From Charina bottae (Eukaryota > Chordata > Lepidosauria > Squamata > Charinaidae): a DNA stretch of 64,000 bases. The position numbers and the translations under genes are program-made. The first letter of the stretch is position 1; each line of letters begins with the position of its first letter. The notes beneath the pieces are model-generated. The model worked only from the letters and a program-made list of their open reading frames with translations, searched no databases and had not been told where the DNA came from. Shown here piece by piece: positions 1 to 11,261 of this stretch. The stretch spans positions 80,838,798 through 80,902,797 of the forward strand of contig JALMGJ010000004.1 of the NCBI GenBank assembly GCA_023362775.1, given 5' to 3'.

Positions 1-303
1 AATCACAGGGACCTAATTTTCAAAAGAGTTTTGAATGCTCATTAAGGTGATGGATGACAGTAGTGAAAACAACACTTTTTTAGCTCTTTCCTGCTTTGTG
101 TGATCTTTGTTATGGGTCCAATATATAGTGCTTTACATCTCTATAATTTATTTAGCCATGTAGGAATCAGAAGCAAGCTAATTGTTATATTATGTATCCA
201 GAAATCAAATGCAAGTTAATCATAAAAACTAATATCTCCTATCAATTATTTTCACTTCAATAGACAAGTTACCTAGACAGTCAATACCTCTGAGATGCTT
301 ATA
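1..303. other. AT-rich intronic sequence, nothing recognised
   Basis: AT-rich sequence with no long frame, repeat end or splice signal I can defend. It ends in the TA that precedes the DNA-transposon fragment starting at 304. Confidence 0.5.
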
Positions 304-450
304 CAGGTAGTCTTCACTTAACAATGGAAATTGAGCCCGGAATTTCAGTCGCTAAGCAATGTGGTTGTAAAGGAAGATGGCATTGCTTAGCGACAGCAAT
401 CCTGGCAACTCCCCTTGCAATCGTTAAGTGAATTTTACCGGTTGTTAGCC
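304..450 (+). mobile_element. Tigger/mariner-like non-autonomous DNA transposon, 5' part
   Basis: Begins TA-CAGGTAGTCTTCACTTAAC, which looks like the terminal inverted repeat of a reptile mariner/Tigger-type element with a TA target, and carries repeated GTTAAGTGAATTTT/GCTTAGCGAC motifs typical of that family. No matching right terminus was found nearby. A piece resembling the opposite end of the same family lies at about 32140-32330. Family name is inferred from the terminus. Confidence 0.55.
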
Positions 451-1199
451 TGAGCGCCCACCCCAATCCAAGGCATTCCGGGCTTGGTCCCTCCCGGCCC
501 GAACACTGCCTTCAACTCCCCCCACCCACCTATCTCCCCCCACCTCTGACCTTTTGGAGGCCCTGCAACCTGCTTGCAGGGCAGCAAACAGACCTGGAAC
601 CATGCAGTTCTGGGGCTGCAGCCAGCTCGTCTTCCTAGCCCACCCGCATGAAAATCCAGCCAATCTCAGCTACCATAGCAAGCTCCAGCCTCCCCAGCCC
701 ACATTCGTTTATCCAGCTGCCTCCTCTCCCAGTTCCCTGGCCCTACCTTTGGACTTCTTCACTCAGCCACTGCAGGAAAAACAGAAGCGCCTCACTGGTG
801 GACCCAGCTTCTCCCACGAACTTTTCCTATCCACGTGACTCCCTTCTAAATGCTGTCTTCCGAAGCTTTAGAATTTTTTTATAAGATTTTTTTAAAGTTT
901 CAAGCAAAGATTAAAGCTACAGAAAAAAAACTACAAAGAAAAAAACTAAAACAAGTGTGGAAACACTAGAGATTTTTTTTTCAAAATTACAAAAAGAGGT
1001 GACTTCCAACTTTTAACAGCAAGGATATAAAACAATTTTCCATAATCAATCCCTTACTCTATATTAAACCAAAATCACATTATTTCTATAAATTATTCCA
1101 TTGGCCCATCATAAAAATCACTAAATACAATTGCTCCCTCCCCTTATATTAATAGAAAAGAAAAAAATATAAACCTCCTAATCAACTCCCCCCCCCCAA
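451..1199. other. GC-rich patch then AT-rich spacer, no gene
   Basis: From 451 to about 840 the sequence is unusually C-rich and open in more than one frame (94 and 78 codons), but the predicted peptides are low-complexity Pro/Ser-rich and have no domain. It may be interior sequence of the DNA transposon to its left. From 850 to 1199 it is AT-rich with a C10 run just before the solo LTR. Confidence 0.4.
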
Positions 1200-1258
1200 T
1201 GTCCTGTTCGGCTGGTCCACTTGGACTACAAAGCCTACTTGGGTTTAAGGATAACTTC

Positions 1259-1264
1259 TTTATT
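1259..1264 (-). promoter_or_regulatory. AATAAA polyadenylation signal of LTR A
   Basis: TTTATT on the + strand reads AATAAA on the minus strand, about 60 bp before the LTR's 3' end, as expected for an R/U5 boundary. Confidence 0.55.
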
Positions 1265-1470
1265 AAGCACAATTATTTACAATAATTTAGTCCATCAATG
1301 CATTTAGCAATAACAGATACTTGAGGTAGACAGTAAGAAGCAGTTGGCTCAATGAACTAGAGTCCTCTTTAAACAAACTTCTCTGAAACTGAATTCCCAA
1401 TGGCAGGATTCTGTGGGACTGGATTCACTTAACAGGACACTCTGGAACTGGATTCACTAGGCAAGATGCT

Positions 1471-1677
1471 CTGGAGTAACTGGAACTGTGGGAAGCAGAC
1501 TGGGTTGGATCCCTGGAGTAACTGGAACTTCTGGAAGCAGACTGGGCTGGATCCCTGGAGCAACCAGAACTGCTGGAAGCAGACTGGACTGGATTCCTGG
1601 AGTGACTGGAACTGCTGGGAGCAGACTGGGTTGAATCCCTGGAGCAACTGGGACTGCTGAAAGCAGACTGGTTTGGC
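1471..1677. repeat. 42-bp minisatellite, about 5 units, inside LTR A
   Basis: Five imperfect tandem units of about 42 bp start at 1471, 1513, 1555, 1597 and 1639, each beginning CTGGAG and containing GCAGACTGG. Shorter degraded relatives (CTGGATTCACT) precede them from about 1415. Because 42 is a multiple of three, all frames stay open on both strands, which explains the spurious reading frames here. Confidence 0.85.
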
Positions 1678-2532
1678 ACCACTAGGTAACTTGCCTAGAG
1701 CAAGGCAAGGCTGGCGCGCTTCTGGAAACACCCCCCCCGGGGAAAGGAACAAGGCTGTGGGGTTTCAGCATGCCACGAGGCTTGGGGAAAAGCAAGGTAC
1801 TTAGCTGAGGCTTAGAAATGCTGCTGATCCAAAGCCGCTGAATGCTGCAAAGCTGGCGACCCAAATGGATGAAGCTCTGATCTGGCAGAAGTGCAACTGA
1901 CCGAGCTTACTAGGTGGCGATGAGCGGAGATTATGTTCCCCCTTACTGCTGAAGAGATCTGAGCTTCTCTTACAACTGGGGTGAAGTCTGAGATGGTGAA
2001 AGCTGCTGGCTCCGTGGAGGCTTGAGGAGAGACTTCACCACAAAACGTAAGCTGGAGCTTGTTGGGCGAAGTAAGCTGCTCTCTGCAGGGATGAGATTCC
2101 AAAGATCAGCTGCAATCAGGAAGTCCTGAAGGTCGGTTGTCACCGGCAGCCTCTTGCCGGCTCTGAGTTCCTTTTATCTTTCCCTCTGGGCATTTTTTCT
2201 CTTCGAGAGCCAATAGGCTCTCTCTCTGTTTGGCGCGCTTTTCAGCCCGCCTCTGTCTTGCACTGATTGGTGCTTCTAAGCTAGTTCCTGGTTCTTGACC
2301 AATCAATGCACCAGGATTCACCCGTGCAGCTGAGTAGTTCCCAGAAGAGTTCTGCTGCACTTGTTTTTGTGGCATCCGGCTGTCTGGCTTCTTCACATCA
2401 CAAGTTCTGCCAGGGGATCTGAACTCCTGAACCTGCTGAAAGGTTTTGTTTCTCCTGTTAGGAGCAGAGTTTTGTCTTCACTGGTAAGTTTCGTTTTCCT
2501 CTTCAGAGACAGAGCCTAGCTGGGCTCTGACA

Positions 2533-2949
2533 CCCAAATATAACATTTAATTATTTCCTTCCTACTACTATTCTATACATTCCTGTCTACTATAATAAAA
2601 ATCAAACTAAAAAAAACATATAATTTGTCTGCCATTGTACTTGATAATACAAAATTTTTAATAATCTTAATCATATTAAACCCAAAACCAGACATTTATT
2701 ATTTTTATTATACCTTAATAATATTAATCCAAATCATTAAAGATAAATGAAATCCACCAAAGAATTTACAAGCATCTTCACAAGCTCATGGACTCAATAT
2801 TTTTTTTAAAAAAAGAACAGCTAGAACTCTCCAAAAATAACAGAGAGTAAAGTTGAACCCTAATAAAGACATTCTATATTAGGCTAAATATAAGTTATGG
2901 TTAGTATGGAATTTTTGTTAATTCATTTGAATCTTTGAATCTAGGTAAA
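2533..2949. other. AT-rich spacer between LTR A and copia element 1
   Basis: No repeat end or coding signal seen apart from the two target duplications at its edges: CCCAA at 2533-2537 belongs to LTR A and GTAAA at 2945-2949 to copia element 1. Confidence 0.5.
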
Positions 2950-3404
2950 TGTCAGAGGGAGCGCGCGGAGATGGAGCGGCCTGCCTCTCTCCTAGGCACC
3001 AGTGATCCAAGTACTATGCAGTAAATAGACTCCAAACAGAAGTTATATCAAATATCCTATTTACTTTATATACATACGTATTTACAGATCACTTCCACAA
3101 GTAACAAATGATACACCATCAACGATACAGCTTTCACGAGGTAAAATGGGAATAATGGGAAATGAGAATGTCTCTGCATATATAGTGAACCTGACCAATC
3201 ACATTATAGGTCACTCTCGTTATTCACCACACCCAACCTAACTCTAAGCACCTGTTGTTATGAGTCACACATGACACATCATTCCTACAACAATGGCTGC
3301 TAATTGGGTGACTGTGCAGAATATTTCACCTTTTACCTAAATATCAAGCCTCTCTGTATAATGTATATCTAGAAGTAAATTCCTGGGTTTATCAAACCCC
3401 AACA
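2950..3404 (-). repeat. 3' LTR of copia element 1
   Basis: 455 bp; on the minus strand TGTTGGGG...CTCTGACA. Preceded on that strand by the polypurine tract GAAGGGG (3405-3411). Matches 7036-7501 almost throughout. Confidence 0.9.
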
Positions 3405-3411
3405 CCCCTTC
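3405..3411 (-). promoter_or_regulatory. Polypurine tract of copia element 1
   Basis: CCCCTTC on the + strand gives GAAGGGG on the minus strand, directly abutting the 3' LTR, the expected place for plus-strand DNA priming. Confidence 0.65.
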
Positions 3412-3419
3412 AATTTACA

Positions 3420-6400
3420 ATAGATATTACATTTAATTGTACAGAATAGAAGACATACACATTTGAGATATACACATCCTATGTCTATCTATGCTTAGAG
3501 GCTTTGTCGTCACATCTGCTACATTACACTCAGATGGACAATACTGCAAATCAATACAATACAATACACTTCCAATTATTGACTGATCACATATTCTTGA
3601 TCACATGAAGTTTGTTCATCATCTCCAATCTCTGTCATGACAAAATCTGTTGTCATCGGGGTTAAAACTTCTTTACACTGTTCCATATTGTTCTCTCTTA
3701 GCAGTGCTTCAATTTTCTTTCGCTGCTCTAGAACATAACCCCCATCAACCTTCTGAATACCCATTCCTAGGTAATTCTTAATTTCTCCCAGATCTTTGAC
3801 ATCAAAGTGCTGTTTCAGATTTTCAGTAAATTCAATTACCCTGCTTTGATCTTTCGCTATAAGACACAAATCGCCTACAAAAATCAAAAGCAAAATCTGT
3901 TCATCGTTTTCACATTGCTTTACATACAGACATGGGTCAGCTATACTACACTTGAATCCCATTCTTTGTAATTCCTTATCTAACCTAAGATTCTAGCAAC
4001 GTGCCGACTGCTTGAGTCCATACAATGCTTTCTGCAACTTGTATACCCTTCCTGCAATCTTTGATTCATAACCTGGGGCTTCAATCATATAGATCTCTTC
4101 ATTCAAATCAGCATGCAAATATGCTGTTGTGATATCATAATGCTGTACTACACAATTCCCAGCTGCTGCCATTGCTAAGGCAAACCTAAATGTCTCCCCT
4201 CTTAGCGTTGGTGCAAAAACTTCATCATAAGTCTGATTCTTTATCTGGGAAAATCCTTGTGCTACCAACCTAGCCTTATACTGAATATCACCATTCACTA
4301 AGGTTTTCTTCTTATACACCCATCTACAGCCTACTGCTCTATGCCCCTCAGGCAGCCTAGTAGATTTGAAAACCTTATGAGAATTAATGGCTTTCATTTC
4401 CACATCCATAGCAGCTTTCCATCTACTCTGCTCGTGTTGTGGCAACTTCAATACGTCCTTGTAATTACGAGGTTCATAATCAATAAAACACACTTTTACA
4501 TTACCTGGTGTATAACGCTGAGGTGGTATGCCCTTGTTAACTCTCTCAGATCTACGCAACACTGTAGCATCCTGCATCATTGGCACACTAGGGGTTAATT
4601 CCTCTTCCTTCTTAATCACATCAGTGGCCTCTATCCGCTCTGAAAACTCAAAACGTCCCTGACTAGGAAGATAAACCTCACTACTCCAGTGTAATCTCTG
4701 CCAATTGCTGTGCTCACTAAAACTTGCTGATCTAGAAATAACAACTTTCCTGCCATCAGTGAACCTATATCCCTTGGTCCCTGGCTCATACCCCACAAAC
4801 GTCATCTTCTGTGCTTTTGCCTGTCCCTTCCTACATACTTCCTTATGCACGTGAACATAGGCAGTGCACCCAAACACCTTCAAATGAGCTAATGGTGGCT
4901 TCTTGCCATATAACATATAATATGGAGTTTGGTTTACAGATACACTCCATAACCTGTTAATTAAATAATTAGCAGTTAATATTGCCTCTCCCCAGTATCC
5001 TCTTTATAACCCTGAGTCAGCAATGAGTGAATCCTTCACTGTCTGCAATGCCAAATTCCTACGTTCAGCCACGCCATTCTCAGCTGAACTATGTGGGTTA
5101 GTTCTCCTATGCACAATGCCCCTTCTACCGAGCCATTGCTGAAAACTCCCACTCAGAAACTCAGTACCCCGGTCAGTTTGTAAACTACACACCTTTGTGC
5201 TATACCTACATTCCACAAACTGCACCCAGTTTCTAAACTTTTCAAATGTTTGACTTTTAGCTTTCAATAGATAACAGAACCCAAATCTTGTGTAATCATC
5301 TACAATGACTAAAACATATTTAGCACCCCCTATTGTAGCTGGTAATGGACCAATTAAGTCAGCATGAACTAATTCAAAACGTTTATGTGACTTCCTATCA
5401 CTGAATTTGCTCACAGGAAACACCTTTGACTTTGCAACCTTACAAGCTGTGCAATCCAAATACACTTGGCACTTTTTCAATTCCATTCCAGAACTTGCTT
5501 CTGACATCTTTTCAATCACTTTGAAACTCGGATGCCCAAGCCTTCTGTGCCACAGGTGCGCACATGAATCATGTGTTGGCTTATTAATTGTAGCTACACC
5601 ATGATGGCTGCTGCTTGTCCTGGTTTGAACTATTTCATAAAGACAGTTTTGCAAAATACCTTTGCCACAAACATTGTTATCTTTCATAACAATACATTCA
5701 TTATTACCAAACTGTACAGTATAACCCTGTTTATCCAATTGTGATACACTAATTATATTGTACTCCAGTTCAGGTACACACAACATTGATAATTCAATAT
5801 TTAACCCTGGTACATATACAAATCCCTTACCAGTGACAGATGCAATGCTTCCATTAGCTAGAGTAACATGATCTTTATCAGCCTGCTTAAAACTCTTAAA
5901 CATCTGTCTGTTACTCCCTATATGCTGACAAGCCCCACTGTCAATTAAAAATGGTCCCTTTAAATCTAGTTCTACACTTGAACTAATTAGAGACAGCTGT
6001 GCAGCTTCTCCTGGCTTGGAAATTTTCAGCTTGGCCTTCGGCTTCCGTTTCTTATCACAATCCCGCAACAAATGCTTTTGTGACCCACAGCAGAAATATT
6101 TTCTCTTTACAAATAATACATTGTTTTGGTTATCAGAACATTCCTTAACACAAACACTGTTTTGCTTAGACCTAATTACGTTAGAACACTGCTGCCTTCT
6201 TTGCTCTTCTTCTAAAAGCCTGCTAGATAAGTATCTTATGGTTAAATCTTCCTCAGATAACGACCCAAAGCTAATTGCCAAAGTATCCCACGTTTCATTT
6301 AGAGAACTGAGAATTATATACACTTTGTTAGATTCTGTAAATGGCATATCTCTCTGAGCCAGCTCCTAAAACAACTCTATCATATAATGCAGGTGATCCT

Positions 6401-6767
6401 TAATATTATCAGATACACCTAATCTGGTGTGATAAAGTTTTCTTGTTAGTAAAACCTTACATAACGGTGAGCTTCTTAGATAAACATTCTTTAAAGCTTC
6501 CCAACACTTATAGGCTAACTGACAGTCTCTAACATAACACAATTGGCTATCTTCCAGACATAAAATTATGCTTGCCAATGCTCTATCGTCCTTTAGAGAA
6601 ACTTCTTCATCTTCCAGGTCTGGTTCAGGGCAAAGTACACTTCTCCAAAGCCCTTCACGCCGAAGATACATTTCCATTTTATATGCCCATGACGAATAAT
6701 TACTGTCATTCAGTCTTTCCAGAGGAAAACCTCCCCCAACTGCCGGCAACATCTTCGCTGTGCTCAT
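3420..6767 (-). pseudogene. Copia gag-pol polyprotein, single frame with three in-frame stops
   Basis: One frame runs from ATG at 6767 (MSTAKM...) to the RNase H tail. Seen in order: gag (6366-6767); CCHC-type zinc knuckle CCGSQKHLLRDC (about 6040-6100); protease active site LIDSGA (about 5935); integrase HHCC (LWHRRLGHPS...CTAC) and D,D,E core (HADLIGP, LQTDRGTEF, SSAENGVAER) at about 5040-5560; reverse transcriptase from about 4400 (KARLVAQGF, YDITTAYLHADL); then 3576-3962. The frame is kept throughout but broken by stops near 6363, 5001 and 3990. The catalytic YVDD is replaced by FVGD. The RT thumb and most of RNase H are deleted; only an end with VADVTTKPLS remains at about 3470-3530. Non-functional. 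Confidence 0.88.
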
Positions 6768-7023
6768 CTGTCTTCAGCCCCTTCTGGGCAGACACTGATG
6801 ATTAAAGACACAGACCTTATCAGAATGTCCTCCAGCTGCAAAACAAGCGTAGGAGAGGGAAAAAAACACACACACACAGGCACGGAACCTGTTAAAGCTC
6901 CAAATCACTCCAAATAGCCACACGACTCCTGGATAGGCTTCCAAAGCTTCCAGCTCACAGACTGCACATGATCCACAGCCAGTGCAAAGCCTTCCGTCGT
7001 CTATGGCGTCTCTGCCGCCTCTC

Positions 7024-7035
7024 GGCCCGTAACCC
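7024..7035 (-). promoter_or_regulatory. Primer-binding site of copia element 1
   Basis: On the minus strand GGGTTACGGGCC follows the 5' LTR directly. It is complementary, with one mismatch, to the anticodon arm of initiator tRNA-Met, not to a tRNA 3' end. That is the half-tRNA priming arrangement known for Drosophila copia. The match stops after GGCC here, but extends further in element 2. Confidence 0.65.
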
Positions 7036-7501
7036 TGTCAGAGGGAGCGCGCGGAGATGGAGCGGCCTACCCCTCTCCTAGGCACCAGTGATCCAAGTAC
7101 TATGCAGTAAATAGACTCCAAACAGAAGTTATATCAAATATCCTATTTACTTTATATACATACGTATTTACAGATCACTTCCACAAGTAACAAATGATAC
7201 ACCATCAACGATACAGCTTTCACGAGGTAAAATGGGAATAATGGGAAATGAGAATGTCTCTGCATATATAGTGAACCTGACCAATCACATTATAGGTCAC
7301 TCTCGTTATTCACCACACCCAACACCCACACCACACACCTCTAAGCACCTGTTGTTATGAGTCACACATGACACATCATTCCTACAACAATGGCTGCTAA
7401 TTGGGTGACTGTGCAGAATATTTCACCTTTTACCTAAATATCAAGCCTCTCTGTATAATTTATATCTAGAAGTAAATTCCTGGGTTTATCAAACCCCAAC
7501 A
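7036..7501 (-). repeat. 5' LTR of copia element 1
   Basis: 466 bp, minus-strand TGTTGGGG...CCTCTGACA. Contains a TATA-like CTATATATG on the minus strand at 7263-7271. Carries an extra ACACCCACACC-type run near 7318-7336 compared with the 3' LTR. Confidence 0.9.
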
Positions 7502-7506
7502 GTAAA

Positions 7507-8056
7507 TCTTAATTTTACCAAGGGCAGGTCCCATATTATTTGTATTGGGAAAGAATTGCACATGCAGTGACTTTGTTCCCTAGCATTCAAGGAAAAATAT
7601 TTCCAGGTCAAAAACTAGCTAAAAGCACTGCTTACATAGTTTATTCTTCATGTTCTGTTAGTGAGAAAAAAAGTGCAACCCCCCCACCCAACAATTGCTA
7701 TGTTTGCACAAAACACTTACCCACTTCAGGTAAAGATCTAGCAGATGAATATGTATAATATGCTAAGCTTTGCTAGTGTTAAATTTGTTAGGTTTAGTAT
7801 GGTATTACTTTGGGTGAACCCAACCCATTTGGTAAGTTAATAAGTAAATGTATTCTGGAACTCAGAAAATGTATTGATTCAATTAGTAGATTCAGTTAGA
7901 GAACATAGCCAATATGTGACTGAGTAGCAAAGTTAGATCATTTTGAGGCAGTAAACTATGAAAGAGTGGTTAATATACCACATAGTGTTAGTTCAGATTG
8001 GAACAGTTTATAAATCTTGTAAAACAAATAAAGTGTATAAGCCATGAGATATATAA
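7507..8056. other. Intronic spacer, nothing recognised
   Basis: AT-rich. A 72-codon frame at 7540-7758 has no recognisable domain and no splice context that would support it as an exon. Confidence 0.45.
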
Positions 8057-8300
8057 ACCAGTTTGGTGTAGTGGTTAAAGGCACCAGGCTAGAAACAGAA
8101 GAGGTATGAGTTCTTGTTCTGCCTTAAACACAAAAGCCAACTGGGTGACCTTGGGCCAGTCGCTCTCTCTGAGCCCTAGGAAGGAGGCCATAGTAAATCC
8201 CTTCCGAGAATGTTGCCAATAAAACTGCAGGAACTTGTCCAGGCAGTTACCGGGAATCAAGACTGTCTTGAAGGAACAAAGAACCAAAACCACCACACAG
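8057..8300 (+). mobile_element. Squamate tRNA-derived SINE
   Basis: Starts ACCAGTTTGGTGTAGTGGTTAA, an RNA polymerase III A-box-like tRNA head, followed by the GGGTGACCTTGGGCCAGTC module shared by squamate SINEs. The 3' half (AAAACTGCAGGAACTTGTCC...) is a BovB-independent-looking tail different from the SINE at 60533. Not a working tRNA gene: the B box is degraded and the body is far too long. Confidence 0.72.
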
Positions 8301-8822
8301 AGTTTACTTAAAGAGCTTACTTAAGTATTGCTTTGAAATACTTGACTGACTTTGATGATACAAATCCAAACAAAATTTAGAAGCATTTTGTACATTCTAG
8401 TGTGGGTAAATTGCTATTCCTGATCAAGTTCTTAATCTACCTAGCCAAATAATATATTTTCTGGCTAACTGCAACACTTAGGCAGAGGTCTTTTAGATTA
8501 CCAGTTAGTCTTTATTTATTTATTTAAATATTTCATGTCACCTTTCAATACATTGATTTGCTCAACTTCAAAATCAGAATAAAACATATTTAAAATAAGA
8601 CAGTATCTGCAATATATTAAAATGTATTTTAAATATTTGTAGATGCAAGGACATGAACAAAATAATCTAGACAAATTGAATAGAAAAGTATTTCGAGCAT
8701 AACTTAAAAAAAGAAGCCAAACAAACCCCTTTAAAGAAGGAATGTCATACATACAGAGGGAAAAAAAGGATTTTGGGGATGGAAGCAGGCATTCAACCAT
8801 GGTCCAAATGTTACTAAAGTGA

Positions 8823-10948
8823 TAATCCTGGTGGCCTTGAGATTCTCTTATGCCGCCCCACTCTGCAGGGAGGCAGGACCCAGTCGATTGGTCCGCCCCC
8901 GGCGACTAATGGACCCAATAGGGTTTCAGAGGGAGCTGGGGGTTATACCTCAAGATCTACTGCACACTCCAGCGGAGGTCCTGGCCACAGCCTGGAATAG
9001 GGAGGCGTCCGGGGCCTTGGACAGGATCGCGCCTATGCGGCCTCCCTTACCACATTTGACCCGATACTCCCCTTGGTTGACGGAGGGGTTGAGGGTCTTG
9101 TAGAGGGTTAAGAGACGCCTAGAGTGCCGCTGGAGAAAGACAAAAACTGAATCTGACCGAACACAAGCTAGAGTTGCTGTTAAGTCCTACCTTGTGGCAG
9201 TAAGAGCGGCAAAACGTTAATATTTCTCCGCTCTTATTGCGTCCGCAGAATGCTGCCCGACGGCCCTGTTTAAGATAACATGATCTCTTTTAGGTAAGGT
9301 GGAGTCTTTGACCCACCTGCAGGGCTGTGCGGAGGAGTTTTCTGAGCATCTGCAGGATAAAATCGCTCAGATTCGGTCTAAGTTGGACTCTAAGCGTGTA
9401 GCACAGTCTGGGGAAATGCTGAGGGAACAGTCTTACCCTGTTATCTGGGAACAGTTCGATCCTGTTGGACCTAAGGAAGTGGACAGGATCCTTCGGATTG
9501 TAAGGGCCACCACATGTCATCTAGACCCATGCCCTTCCTGGCTGGTACAGGCAGCCCGGGAGGTGACATGTGGTTGGGTCCAGGTGATGGTTAATACATC
9601 GCTGGGGGGAGGGGGTGTTCCCAGCTGCTTTTAAAGAGGCTTTGGTGCACCCCCTTTTCAAGAAACCATCACTGGACCCTACTGTATTGGACAATTTTCG
9701 TCCTGTCTCCCACCTCCCCTTTTTAGGGAAGGTGGTTGAGAAAGCGGTGGCATTGCAACTCCAGAGGATCCTGGATGATACGGATTATCTGGACCCCTTC
9801 CAGTCAGGTTTCAGGCCGGGATATGGGGTGGAAACTGCATTGGTCGCGCTTACAGATGATCTCTGGTGGGAGCGGGATGGAGGAAGTGCATCCATCCTGG
9901 CTCTTCTTGACCTCTCAGTGGCATTCGATACCATTGACCATGGTATCCTTTTGGGACAGCTCAGGGAGTTGGGGGTGGGAGGCGTAGTTTTACGCTGGTT
10001 CACCTCCTTCCTCCAGGGCCGATCCCAATCAGTGGTAAGAGGAGATGAGAGGTCCGACCCTCGCCCCCTCTCCTGTGGGGTGCTGCAGGGTTCAGTTCTC
10101 TCCCCTCTCCTATTTAATATCTACATGAAACCGCTGGGTGAGATCATCCGTCACCATGGGATGAGGTACCATCAATATGCAGATGATACTCAATTGTATA
10201 TCTCCATCCCTGGTGAGGTAAGTGATGCAGTGGCTACTCTTTCTCAGTGCCTGGAGGCTGTGGGGGTCTGGATGGGGAACAACTTGCTGGCTCCTGTGGA
10301 TCCAGGAAGTTATCATCTTTAGTTCTGGATGGGGTTGCACTACCCCATTCAGACCAAGTGCGTAATCTGGGGGTTCTTCTGGACTCACGGCTCCTGTTAG
10401 AAGAGCAGGTGGCAGCCGTGGCCAGAAGGGCTTTTGCACAACTTCATGTTGTGCGCCAGTTACGCCCTTTCCTGGATCAGGATGCCCTCCGTATAGTCAC
10501 TCATGCCCTGGTCATCTCCCATATAGACTATTGCAATGCGCTCTACATGGGGCTACCCTTGAAGGGTATCCGGAAGCTTCAACTGGTCCAGAATGTGGCT
10601 GCCTGCGCAGTTACTGGTGCTCCAAGGTCAGCACATGTGACACCTCTGCTGCGACAGCTGCACTGGGTACCTGTGTGCTTCCGGGTCCAATTCAAGGTGT
10701 TCGTTATCACCTTTAAAGCCCTACATGGCATGGGACCAGGTTACCTGAGGGACCATATCATCCCCATAACATCGAACCGTCCCACTCGATCATTTAGAGA
10801 GGGCATGCTGCGGATCCCGTCGGTAAGGGAATTTTACCTGACGGGATCTAGAAAGCGGGCCTTCTCTATAGTGGCGCCCACCCTTTGGAATATGCTACCC
10901 CTGGAGGTGAGGCAGGCCCCATCGCTCCCGGCCTACAGAAAGAACTGA
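8823..10948 (+). pseudogene. L2 reverse transcriptase remnant (copy 1)
   Basis: RT core is readable from 9615: FRPVSHLPFLGKVVEK, FQSGFRPGYG, motif A LLDLSVAFDTIDH, motif B CGVLQGSVLSP (the usual GVPQG proline is leucine), and motif C YHQYADDTQLYIS with both aspartates intact. The frame breaks near 10290-10310, where about 40 bp present in copy 2 are missing, and resumes in another frame (10247-10948) through the thumb and C-terminal region (LHGMGPGYLRDHIIP). Earlier breaks lie near 9105 and 9220. The copy cannot make a full RT protein. Confidence 0.85.
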
Positions 10949-11200
10949 AAGACCTGGTTCTGCCGCCTTGCGTGGGAGGAGGGGAGGAACAGTTCCTCTT
11001 GGGGATGGCTGGTGCCATAGTGCCCTTTTAAACATCAACCCATCACATCTTGGATTTTATATTTAGTTATTGTATTATGTAGTAATATATGTTGTTTTAA
11101 CTGCTGAATTTTAATTCTCGATTTTTGTAAACCGCCCAGAGTCCCCTTGTGGGGAAATGGTGCGGTAAATATAAATCGAACCATAAATAAATAAATAATG
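8823..11200 (+). mobile_element. L2-clade LINE, copy 1, 5' truncated
   Basis: Aligns by eye with copy 2 from its endonuclease/RT junction (copy 2 near 22665) to the 3' tail TGTAAACCGCCCAGAGTCCCC and a terminal (ATAA)n at 11183-11197. The endonuclease domain is absent. A tail of short A-rich repeats and 5' truncation are standard for target-primed insertion in this clade. Confidence 0.88.
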
Positions 11201-11261
11201 GTTATTACTATCTTTTTAATTGTCCTATACGGGCCCATTAATATGATCTCATCTTCAACAT

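Larger units (their letters stand above)
1200..2532 (-). mobile_element. Solo LTR A (1.33 kb) with 5-bp target duplication
   Basis: The block starts TGTCCTG and ends TCTGACA, so it has TG...CA ends on either strand, and is flanked by the exact 5-bp duplication CCCAA (1195-1199 and 2533-2537). On the minus strand it runs TGTCAGAGCCC...GAACAGGACA, with a TATA-like GATAAAAGG at 2171-2179 and an AATAAA signal at 1259-1264. No internal retroviral coding sequence adjoins it, so it is best read as a solo LTR left by recombination. The last ten bases (GAACAGGACA) are identical to the 3' end of the solo LTR at 38986-40158, which suggests related elements. ERV versus Gypsy origin cannot be decided from the LTR alone. 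Confidence 0.78.
2950..7501 (-). mobile_element. Ty1/copia LTR retrotransposon 1, complete ends, defective
   Basis: Two near-identical LTRs (2950-3404 and 7036-7501) bracket a gag-pol region on the minus strand, and an exact 5-bp target duplication GTAAA (2945-2949, 7502-7506) flanks the whole. Order on the minus strand is 5' LTR, primer-binding site, leader of about 256 bp, gag, zinc knuckle, protease, integrase, reverse transcriptase, RNase H tail, polypurine tract, 3' LTR. Integrase before reverse transcriptase identifies the copia order. Internal length (3.6 kb) is short for copia because part of reverse transcriptase and most of RNase H are missing. The LTRs differ mainly by an 11-bp expansion of an ACACCC-type run, so insertion is fairly young. 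Confidence 0.92.

Noticed and set aside
451..884. Overlapping 94- and 78-codon frames in a C-rich patch
   Set aside because: Low-complexity Pro/Ser composition, open in several frames at once, no domain, no splice or promoter context.
1425..1752. Repetitive Ser/Gln-rich minus-strand frames (85 and 107 codons)
   Set aside because: They are translations of the 42-bp minisatellite inside solo LTR A; the unit length divisible by three keeps frames open.
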